A stretch of 8,332 nt of DNA. Origin: Planctomycetes bacterium GWF2_50_10 (GTDB lineage Bacteria > Planctomycetota > Phycisphaerae > Sedimentisphaerales > GWF2-50-10). The translations under genes and the position numbers were made by a program. This document shows, in pieces, positions 1 through 5,870 of this stretch (position 1 is the stretch's first letter; every line of letters starts with the position of its first letter). The notes beneath the pieces were generated by a model that worked only from the letters and a program-made list of their open reading frames with translations, was not told the DNA's origin and did no database searches. Location: contig MHYB01000035.1 in NCBI GenBank assembly GCA_001824635.1, forward strand, positions 1-8,332, written 5' to 3'.

Positions 1-1970
1 CACAGCCCAGTAAAACGGTCGGGGACATATTTGTTTTTGTCGATGAGTGCCATCGTACCCAGAGCGGCAAGCTGCATACAGTCATGAAAGCCATGATGCC
101 CAATGCGGTATTTATAGGCTTTACCGGCACACCGCTACTTAAAAAAGACAAACAGACCAGTCTGGAAGTCTTCGGCGGGTACATTCATACATACAAGTTC
201 AGTGAGGCTGTAGAGGATAATGTTGTTCTTGATCTGATCTACGAGGCTCGTGATATCGATCAATGGCTTAGTTCAAATGACCGGATAGATGCATGGTTCG
301 AGGCAAAGACCAAAGGACTCAACAGCTGGCAGAAGGATGAACTCCAGAAGAAATGGGGTACAATGCAAAGTGTGCTCAGCTCCAAGTCGCGCATGAGCAA
401 GGTTGTAAGCGACATAACTCTGGATTTCAGTACAAAATCACGTCTATCTCACGAACGGGGCAATGCCATACTTGTGGCGTCAACAATTTATGAAGCATGC
501 AAGTATTTTACCTTGTTCCAGCAAACTGAGTTTAAAGGCGAATGCGCCGTGATAACATCGTACAATCCCCAGACCAGAGATATAACCATGGAGGATACTG
601 GCGCAAACACAGAAACCGACAAGCAGTTCATCTATAATATCTACACGGAACTGCTGAAGGATATATGCGTGAATCCAAATTCCACAAAGACGGAAACCTA
701 TGAGGATAGCGCCAAGAAGCTCTTCACAAAGGAACCGGCAAATATGAAACTGCTGGTGGTCGTGGACAAACTGCTCACTGGATTTGATGCGCCTCCATGT
801 ACTTATCTCTATATTGACAAGTCAATGCAGGATCATGGCCTATTTCAGGCTATATGCCGGACAAACAGGCTGGATGGAGAGGATAAGGAATTCGGTTATA
901 TCGTGGATTATAAAGACTTGTTTAAAAAGGTCGAAAATGCCATATCGGTTTACACCTCTGAAATTGATCATAGTGCTGGTGGCGCAACACCGGAGGTCCT
1001 CATACAGGATCGCCTTAAGAAATGTAAGGAAAGACTCGATAACGCACTGGAGGCAGTCTTCCTTATATGTGAACCGATAGAAACCCCCAAGGGCGCGTTA
1101 GACTACATCCATTATTTCTGTGGCAATACCGAAATCCCGGAAGATTTACAGGAGCGAGAGCCATTACGCGCCGCTCTTTATAAGTCTGTCGTAGCCCTGA
1201 TACGCGCTTACTCAAATATAGCGGATGATCTTGAACGAGCCGGATACAGCAATGCCGATATCACCCGTATCAAGAAGCAGATGGATGAATATCTGGAAAT
1301 CCGGGAAATAATACGCAAGGCCAGCGATGAAGTGCTTGATCTGAAGCCTTATGAAGCAGATATGCGGCATCTTATAGATACCTATATTGAGGCAAAAGAG
1401 CCTAGAACAATCTCTCCTTTTGCGGACATGAGTCTACTGGATCTTGTCGTTAAAACCGGAATAGCCAAGGCAATAGGTGAGAAACTCAGCTGTCTTAAAG
1501 GGAATAAAAACGCAATAGCCGAGACTATCGAAAACAATGTACGTCGTAAGATTATCAAAGAACAGCTTAGCGACCCTGCATATTATGAGAAGATGTCCGT
1601 CTTGCTGGACGAGATCATAGAAGCCCGTAAGACTAACGCTATTGAGTACGAGAACTATCTTCAGGAAATAGCGAAGCTCGTCAAAATGGTGGATGCCGGA
1701 AAAGCAGACGATACTCCTGCTCGACTAAATAGTTCAGGTAAAAAAGCCCTTTATAATAACCTTAAAAACCTGTACGCCGGAAAGCGTAATGAAGAGATAG
1801 CAGCTCTTGCCTTAAAAATAGATGAAGCCATAATGACGAATCGTCCGGACGACTGGCGCGGCTTTCATGCAAGAGAACAGAAAATAAAACGTACCTTATA
1901 TGAAATTCTTGATGATGATATGAAAGTTGAAGCTCTTTTCCTTATAGTAAAGGCACAGAGAGACTACTGA
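1..1970 (+). CDS. hsdR: Type I restriction endonuclease subunit R (HsdR), C-terminal part; 5' end outside window
   Basis: This is the motor and nuclease subunit of a type I restriction-modification system, which translocates DNA by ATP hydrolysis and cuts unmodified DNA. The reading frame is open from base 3, so the ATG at 84 is internal and the gene begins upstream. Counting visible residues from base 3 (655 in total), I see helicase motif II VDECHRTQ (14-21), motif III GFTGTPL (38-44), the motif V-like stretch LLVVVDKLLTGFDAP and the motif VI-like QAICRTNR, which together define the two RecA-like lobes. The remaining roughly 350 residues are helical and charged, as expected for the C-terminal region that binds HsdM. 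Family members are about 1000 residues, so about 350 N-terminal residues, including the endonuclease domain and the Walker A motif, are missing to the left. The stop overlaps the start of the metallopeptidase gene (TGATG). The family call is secure; specificity cannot be judged without HsdS. Confidence 0.95.
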   Translation, partial: QPSKTVGDIFVFVDECHRTQSGKLHTVMKAMMPNAVFIGFTGTPLLKKDKQTSLEVFGGYIHTYKFSEAVEDNVVLDLIYEARDIDQWLSSNDRIDAWFEAKTKGLNSWQKDELQKKWGTMQSVLSSKSRMSKVVSDITLDFSTKSRLSHERGNAILVASTIYEACKYFTLFQQTEFKGECAVITSYNPQTRDITMEDTGANTETDKQFIYNIYTELLKDICVNPNSTKTETYEDSAKKLFTKEPANMKLLVVVDKLLTGFDAPPCTYLYIDKSMQDHGLFQAICRTNRLDGEDKEFGYIVDYKDLFKKVENAISVYTSEIDHSAGGATPEVLIQDRLKKCKERLDNALEAVFLICEPIETPKGALDYIHYFCGNTEIPEDLQEREPLRAALYKSVVALIRAYSNIADDLERAGYSNADITRIKKQMDEYLEIREIIRKASDEVLDLKPYEADMRHLIDTYIEAKEPRTISPFADMSLLDLVVKTGIAKAIGEKLSCLKGNKNAIAETIENNVRRKIIKEQLSDPAYYEKMSVLLDEIIEARKTNAIEYENYLQEIAKLVKMVDAGKADDTPARLNSSGKKALYNNLKNLYAGKRNEEIAALALKIDEAIMTNRPDDWRGFHAREQKIKRTLYEILDDDMKVEALFLIVKAQRDY

Positions 1971-2686
1971 TGGATGCGCAGCTGAAATTTGGTGGGATTA
2001 CGATGGATGTGCTGTTTAAAGACATCAAGAATGTCCATCTCAGCGTATATCCGCCTTACGGCAGAGTACATATCTCAGCACCTTTACATATGAACATAAA
2101 TACGATCCGCAGTTTTGCCATATCGAAGCTGAACTGGATAAGGCAGCAGCAGAAAAAGATAAGCGAGCAGGAGCGGGAAACACCGAGAGAATATCTGGAA
2201 CGGGAAAGCCATTATGTATGGGGTAACCGCTATCTTCTTGAAATGATCGAGAGCAATACAGCACCATCCATCGAGCTTCGCCACAACACTATGCTGCTCC
2301 ATGTGCGCAATAAGGATGATTTTGCCCGGAAACAGGCCGTAATAGAAGAATGGTATCGTATACAGCTCAGGAGGTCGGCATATTCCCTTATCGCCAAGTG
2401 GGAGCCTATTCTGGGTGTAAAGATCGAGAAGATCTTCGTACAGAAGATGAAAACAAAATGGGGCGGCTGTAATCCCGCAGAGAAGCATATACGCCTTAAT
2501 ACAGATTTAGCCAAAAAGCCCCCGGAATGTCTCGAATACGTAATCGTACACGAAATGATTCATCTACTGGAGCCGACACATAACGCCCGCTTTACCGCAC
2601 TGGTTGAACAATTCATACCTAAATGGCTCTTTTACCGCGAACAGCTTAACCGCTTGCCCGTAAGCCACGCGGAATGGGACTATTAA
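1970..2686 (+). CDS. YgjP/DUF45-family zinc metallopeptidase (M48/SprT-like)
   Basis: A 238-residue protein of the YgjP-like metal-dependent hydrolase family (DUF45). The C-terminal third carries the zinc-peptidase signature HEMIH (194-198), with E195 as the expected catalytic base and H204 a likely third ligand. It is preceded by the family hallmark KMKTKWGGC (159-167), a variant of the usual WGSC. The N-terminal half is beta-rich with a charged helix around 55-80. No signal peptide is seen, so it is probably cytoplasmic. It is translationally coupled to hsdR by a one-base overlap; a second in-frame ATG at 2003 (residue 12) has a purine-rich stretch in front and could be the true start. Genes of this family often sit beside type I restriction genes, but their role there is not settled. 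Turnover of restriction subunits or a DNA-protein repair role similar to SprT are inferences only. Confidence 0.9.
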   Translation: MDAQLKFGGITMDVLFKDIKNVHLSVYPPYGRVHISAPLHMNINTIRSFAISKLNWIRQQQKKISEQERETPREYLERESHYVWGNRYLLEMIESNTAPSIELRHNTMLLHVRNKDDFARKQAVIEEWYRIQLRRSAYSLIAKWEPILGVKIEKIFVQKMKTKWGGCNPAEKHIRLNTDLAKKPPECLEYVIVHEMIHLLEPTHNARFTALVEQFIPKWLFYREQLNRLPVSHAEWDY

Positions 2687-2768
2687 GCTTCATGCGACTG
2701 AACACAACTAAGCCAGGAGGAATCGCAGAGGTCTGTATATCGTTAGGGACTGGTGCAAGTGTAACAGG

Positions 2769-2806
2769 TGTGCCGTGAAAAGGTACAGGTATACAGCACA
2801 TTTTTT
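2769..2806 (+). terminator. Possible intrinsic terminator for the hsdR-metallopeptidase operon
   Basis: A 5-base arm TGTGC (2769-2773) pairs exactly with GCACA (2796-2800), and six T residues follow at once (2801-2806). A longer-range pair, CTGTATA (2733-2739) with TATACAG (2790-2796), competes for the same arm. The position, about 80 bases after the last plus-strand stop codon, suits a terminator, but the stem is short and the 22-base loop is large, so the call is tentative. Confidence 0.35.
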
Positions 2807-2845
2807 GCCCTACTTTGTGGAAGACGGTGAAAATGAGGGTTTGAG

Positions 2846-2879
2846 CTCAACGAAATCCGCCCAGGCGGATTTCGCTGAG
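2846..2879. repeat. Long near-perfect inverted repeat (hairpin) between convergent operons
   Basis: Arms CGAAATCCGCC (2851-2861) and GGCGGATTTCG (2864-2874) are perfect complements with only two bases between them. Outside one A/C mismatch, CTCA (2846-2849) and TGAG (2876-2879) extend the stem, giving about 15 pairs in total. There is no T-run directly after it on either strand. Its position between convergent genes fits a bidirectional transcription barrier or a dispersed palindromic (REP-like) repeat. Only one copy is visible in this window. Confidence 0.7.
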
Positions 2880-2882
2880 GCT

Positions 2883-2917
2883 AAAAAGTCCCCACGCCCC
2901 GAACCGTAGTCCGGGGC
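2883..2917 (-). terminator. Candidate terminator of the minus-strand operon
   Basis: Read on the minus strand, GCCCCG (2917-2912) and CGGGGC (2901-2896) form a 6-pair GC stem with a 10-base loop, followed 8 bases later by five T residues (2887-2883). It lies 26 bases past the stop codon of the last gene of the operon, where a terminator is expected. The gap between stem and T-run is longer than ideal. The long hairpin just beyond it could act as a second barrier. Confidence 0.45.
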
Positions 2918-2942
2918 ATGAGTAGCACTTGGCGGTGCAGAA

Positions 2943-3539
2943 TCAGCTTATTATTCCAGAGAGTCCGCCGGTGGCAATCCTCGAACTGAAGACTACCACC
3001 AGTAACAGAAACCCCAGCGTTTTCAGTTTCGTCAACCCGGAACGGCGTTGTTCGGGAACATCGTCACGGAGTCCTGGATAGAGTTCCATCGCAAATGGGA
3101 CAACCCCCGCCGCAAGGAGTATCAGCGACGGGACACGGCACAGCGCATCTTCCATGAAGAAAATCCACAGCAGTGTTAGCGCATTCGCCACAAGGTATCC
3201 ATGCATAGCCAGTTCCGCTTGACGCGCAGGAGTCAGCATGAATATATTGCTTACGGAGTCACGGAGTCCTTCGAGCAGCCGTGTTCCGATGAGCACCATG
3301 AACGCCGCGAATATCGAAAGCGGTATCATCCGAACCCGCAGATAGTTGCGTACTTTAGTCTTCAGGTTTTCCTCTTTGGACTTAATGGCGCCGAGTATCT
3401 CTTTTTCGGCATCCTTTTTACCTTGGGTATATGCCCGGGTTACGGCATCGCCGGAATTCCGGTTATCGCCGCATCCGGCAACATAGACTGTAATCATCAT
3501 CAGAATAACAGCACTACAGATTATCCATTTTTTCAGCAT
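2943..3539 (-). CDS. Putative lipoprotein with several membrane helices, unknown function
   Basis: I do not recognise this 198-residue protein. It opens with a basic, hydrophobic signal sequence ending in a lipobox, VAGC (20-23), so C23 is a likely lipidation site. A charged, probably helical stretch (about 38-70, rich in K and E) follows, then about four hydrophobic segments (roughly 71-87, 114-130, 135-152 and 172-187), two of them separated by a short linker containing E130, D131 and R135. The combination of a lipoprotein signal and polytopic membrane helices is unusual. Alternatively, the first segment is simply an uncleaved membrane helix with a chance cysteine. The start has an AGGAGG site 8 bases upstream and overlaps the stop of the preceding 75-residue membrane protein by 7 bases, so the two are probably co-translated and may work together in the envelope. 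It is the last gene of the operon. Confidence 0.7.
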   Translation of the reverse strand: MLKKWIICSAVILMMITVYVAGCGDNRNSGDAVTRAYTQGKKDAEKEILGAIKSKEENLKTKVRNYLRVRMIPLSIFAAFMVLIGTRLLEGLRDSVSNIFMLTPARQAELAMHGYLVANALTLLWIFFMEDALCRVPSLILLAAGVVPFAMELYPGLRDDVPEQRRSGLTKLKTLGFLLLVVVFSSRIATGGLSGIIS

Positions 3540-3760
3540 CGCGGATTCCTCCTGTTTTTACCGATTATCCAGATTATGGCAATAACGACTATCGCAATCG
3601 CAACTCCATAACCCGTGTACGAGATAGCCCCGCCAGCGGATTCCGTCATCGGCTCGACGATATTCTCGAACTTGTCGCCGACATTCACAATCGAGTAGGT
3701 GATCCCACCGGACACCATCAGTATCGCAAGTACCAGCGCCGCTAATATAATTCCTGGCAT
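3533..3760 (-). CDS. Small membrane protein (75 residues), two hydrophobic segments
   Basis: No family is recognised. I chose the ATG at 3760 because a strong AAAGGAGG site lies just upstream; a longer reading from 3814 would overlap the DUF932 gene and adds a hydrophilic N-terminus that does not look genuine. The protein has a hydrophobic N-terminal segment (about 3-22), a short acidic middle containing DKFENIVEPMTES, a small-residue stretch SAGGAISYTGYG, a second hydrophobic segment (about 50-67), and a basic tail KNRRNPRC. The order of cleavable-looking hydrophobic start, acidic linker, membrane helix and basic tail is that of filamentous-phage major coat proteins, but it also fits holins and other small membrane proteins. 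It lies 37 bases after the DUF932 gene and overlaps the lipoprotein gene. Confidence 0.65.
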   Translation of the reverse strand: MPGIILAALVLAILMVSGGITYSIVNVGDKFENIVEPMTESAGGAISYTGYGVAIAIVVIAIIWIIGKNRRNPRC

Positions 3761-3797
3761 TGGAGCCTCCTTTCTTTGGGATGGACTTTGACAGTTA

Positions 3798-4517
3798 TCA
3801 CGCCGCATCCTCAAGCTCGAAGACTGAGGCCAGCCCCCGGAAGCATCTGTACGAGCGGTCGGGCCGGTACTTTTTGGCTATTTCCGAGAAGGCGTTATAC
3901 AGCGACCATTGGGTCATTTCACGGAATTCGTCATGTCGCGGATTCCTGTACTCCTGCAAAATTGGGACAATATCACAGGATGGAATCAGATTATTCTCAG
4001 CGGCTTTAACGACCGTTAACCGGGCATTATCGTCGCTGACGATTTGATCCTTAAGGTGGTTATACTGAGTTTCGAGTTTGTCGAACCTTCCATTCAGTTC
4101 GGCAAAAGCCCTCGGTATAAGTATCTCAATATCAATATTCCGCGTATGACGCCTGAGAATAGTTTCCTCGCCACCGAAGCAGAGGTTGTCGCAGACCAGT
4201 ACGCGCAGCCCGACCGTCAAGCCCAGCGCGAAAGTCTTGTCGTGCGAATTTCGAAAGCCCAGTGCGCGACTGTGTTCAGGGTGTCCTTCAGGATGAAAGC
4301 GGAGAACGCCAAACATCCGGCTCTGACTCGGATTGAGGCCGTACTCTTCCCGTTCTATTCTGAAACCGTTATCCAGCGCCTGATTCACAATGAAATCGGC
4401 GACATCGGCATGCGGCACCGGGTGCCAAGTGTGCGTATTTTCAGGAGTTTCGACAAAACGCAGCTCATCGCGAGTGATGCGTTCCGAACCGCAGTGAAGT
4501 ATAAGTTCATTACCCAT
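3798..4517 (-). CDS. DUF932-family protein (phage/plasmid type)
   Basis: A 239-residue member of the DUF932 family, found mostly in phages, plasmids and integrated elements and without an established biochemical role. The family core is clear: GFRNSHDKTFALGL followed by TVGLRVLVCDNLCFGGE (87-117). The N-terminal part (about 30-75) contains the region of WHPVPH, and the C-terminal part has a helical W-S-L-Y-N-A-F pattern (204-210) and ends in an acidic tail FELEDAA. It is somewhat shorter than many relatives. The start is supported by a GAAAGGA site 8 bases upstream. It follows the nuclease gene by 25 bases. Such proteins often accompany DNA recombination genes in mobile elements, so a role in DNA binding or recombination is plausible from context only. 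Confidence 0.88.
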   Translation of the reverse strand: MGNELILHCGSERITRDELRFVETPENTHTWHPVPHADVADFIVNQALDNGFRIEREEYGLNPSQSRMFGVLRFHPEGHPEHSRALGFRNSHDKTFALGLTVGLRVLVCDNLCFGGEETILRRHTRNIDIEILIPRAFAELNGRFDKLETQYNHLKDQIVSDDNARLTVVKAAENNLIPSCDIVPILQEYRNPRHDEFREMTQWSLYNAFSEIAKKYRPDRSYRCFRGLASVFELEDAA

Positions 4518-4542
4518 AATTTTATTCCTTTCAATTTATTTA

Positions 4543-5382
4543 TTATGCTGCAAACGAGTGGATTCTGGCATTTTTCCTGTGCCATTCCCGGCATGCTCCT
4601 GAGTAGGCACAGCCCGAACACTGCCAGTCCTTGCGAGGGAAATATGCCTCGGCTTTGACAATCTTATCGGCGATCTTCACAAGCTCGGCCATCCTGTTGA
4701 AATCCTCGAAGGATCGCTCGACCGGATGCCGTTCAATAATTGGCAACTTGTTCTTGACCAGTACATCGAAACGGAACGACGGAACACAGCCTATATCCAG
4801 GGCATGTCCGTAACACATGCAGGTGGCCTGCAAGGAGTCCTCGGCCTTCTCGCGCGGCCAGCGGCGTGCCGACGTTTTCCAGTCAACGACTATGAAGCGT
4901 CCGGCAGCATCCATCACGACCAAGTCCATCTCGCCGATAAGCGGTTTCTCTGAAGCTGCATTTCCTTCAGCGTCAAATATTTCAACACTGAAAGCCGATG
5001 CCACATCGATAACCTTTTCATCCTCTATCCAGTTCGTGTACAATACCTCGATAAGCGCCCGTCCCGTCTCGTTCATAGATGCCGCCGATGCGCCGTCCTT
5101 GAACTCTATTTTTTCGCCGGAATCAAGCGCCATAAGCCACCATTCACTGAACAAATCCTGAATTTCTTTGAGATTAGGATTTTCGCCAGACATTTTAATT
5201 ATGGCAAATTCGCTGGCCGCCGCATGGAACGCGCCTCCGAACGGAAGCTCCGCACCGGTTGATTCCGGCGGGCGCTTGTAGATATGTCCGAAAGCCCATT
5301 GCAGTGAACAGCGGTTCAGCAACTGATCAAGGCTCGAATACGACCAGTGAGCATCTTTCCTAAGCTCTTTTATGTCAGCCAT
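4543..5382 (-). CDS. PD-(D/E)XK superfamily nuclease, RecB/Cas4-like with Fe-S cysteines
   Basis: A 279-residue stand-alone nuclease of the RecB/AddB/Cas4 type (PDDEXK_1). Visible core: an N-terminal Y-S-S-L motif with C25, then GGAFHAA (49-55, H53), GEMDLVV (150-156, D153), VVDWKTSA (165-172, D167 and K169), and the glutamine motif SLQATCMCYGHA (Q185, Y191). Three C-terminal cysteines, C255, C258 and C264 (CSGCAYSGAC), together with C25 make the four-cysteine 4Fe-4S arrangement seen in AddB and Cas4. All expected catalytic residues are present, so it should be an active metal-dependent DNA exonuclease or endonuclease. No helicase is fused or adjacent, and there is no cas1/cas2, so a phage-type recombination exonuclease is likelier than a CRISPR adaptation factor. 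The start has AAAGGA 7 bases upstream. It lies 27 bases after the 138-residue gene. Confidence 0.9.
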   Translation of the reverse strand: MADIKELRKDAHWSYSSLDQLLNRCSLQWAFGHIYKRPPESTGAELPFGGAFHAAASEFAIIKMSGENPNLKEIQDLFSEWWLMALDSGEKIEFKDGASAASMNETGRALIEVLYTNWIEDEKVIDVASAFSVEIFDAEGNAASEKPLIGEMDLVVMDAAGRFIVVDWKTSARRWPREKAEDSLQATCMCYGHALDIGCVPSFRFDVLVKNKLPIIERHPVERSFEDFNRMAELVKIADKIVKAEAYFPRKDWQCSGCAYSGACREWHRKNARIHSFAA

Positions 5383-5409
5383 TTTACTGTCCTTTCATAA
5401 TGAGTTTTG

Positions 5410-5826
5410 TCAGGCAGCTTTCCTGGTCAGCCGGTCAATCAGGTTACTGCACTCTTTGCGGCCAAGCTTGTTCAGATCTTTTACTCCAGCCATTGAACAA
5501 AGTTCGGCGTTAACTATTCCCTGACGTTCCGCAAGTGTCGTCAGATAGTGTATCTGCTTTTCGCTGGCTTGCTCTACCTTGTCAGGCTTCTTGTCAGGGT
5601 AATTTTTATGCCCATTTTTTCTGAAGTCCCGCATTTCGAAGCGTTCATTGAGTTCTGCTTCAACCGATTCTCTGACAAGCATAAACGTGTCATGAATCTT
5701 TTTCTGAAGCTCAGTATCGCTGACACCATCCGATATTTCAACTTCGACTGAACAGTGATACGATTGAGAACTGTATTCAGAGTCGGATGGAACTTTTTTG
5801 GAATATGACGCATTCAGTTTCAACAT
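5410..5826 (-). CDS. Hypothetical protein, beta-rich N-domain plus KQIHYLTTLAE helical C-domain
   Basis: A 138-residue protein, not assignable to a characterised family. Residues 1-60 look like an alternating beta strand region (SYHCSVEVEISDG) followed by an amphipathic helix (38-62, ending ESVEAELNERFE). A charged linker rich in K, D and P (66-85) leads to a compact C-terminal part with SEKQIHYLTTLAERQGI (88-104) and DLNKLGRKECSNLIDRLTRKA (117-137). That last helical pair resembles the small domain appended to various phage recombination and single-strand-annealing proteins, which suggests a DNA- or partner-binding adaptor; this is inference. The start has AGGAGA 8 bases upstream. It lies 44 bases after the clamp gene and 27 before the nuclease, in one operon. 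Confidence 0.75.
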   Translation of the reverse strand: MLKLNASYSKKVPSDSEYSSQSYHCSVEVEISDGVSDTELQKKIHDTFMLVRESVEAELNERFEMRDFRKNGHKNYPDKKPDKVEQASEKQIHYLTTLAERQGIVNAELCSMAGVKDLNKLGRKECSNLIDRLTRKAA

Positions 5827-5870
5827 GATATTTTCTCCTGTTTATAATTATTTTGATGTCCCTCGGCTGG

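Larger units (their letters stand above)
2687..2942. other. Non-coding gap between convergent operons
   Basis: A 256-base stretch with no convincing coding frame or RNA gene. It holds, in order, the T6-terminated short hairpin, the long inverted repeat and the GC-rich minus-strand terminator. The AGTAGCACTTGG segment (2921-2932) near its right end resembles AGTAGCGCTTGG at 7831-7842 on the far side of the operon. Confidence 0.6.

Noticed and set aside
84..1970. ATG at 84 as the hsdR start
   Set aside because: The frame is open upstream and encodes the VDECH helicase motif before this ATG.
2687..2942. tRNA or other structured RNA gene in the convergent gap
   Set aside because: The hairpins do not form a cloverleaf or any riboswitch pattern I recognise; terminators and a palindrome explain them.
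3201..3611. Plus-strand open frame of 136 codons opposite the lipoprotein gene
   Set aside because: The minus-strand gene has a strong Shine-Dalgarno site, a signal peptide and membrane helices; the plus frame has no domain pattern.
3533..3814. Longer 93-residue version of the small membrane protein
   Set aside because: The start at 3814 lies inside the DUF932 gene without a good site, whereas AAAGGAGG precedes the ATG at 3760.
4044..4658. Long plus-strand open frame (204 codons) opposite the DUF932 and nuclease genes
   Set aside because: It lies fully antisense to two genes with clear family motifs, its composition is typical of a shadow frame, and it has no ribosome binding site of note.
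4543..5382. CRISPR-associated Cas4
   Set aside because: No repeat array or cas1/cas2 is present; the nuclease lies in a clamp and DUF932 operon, which fits a phage-type exonuclease better.
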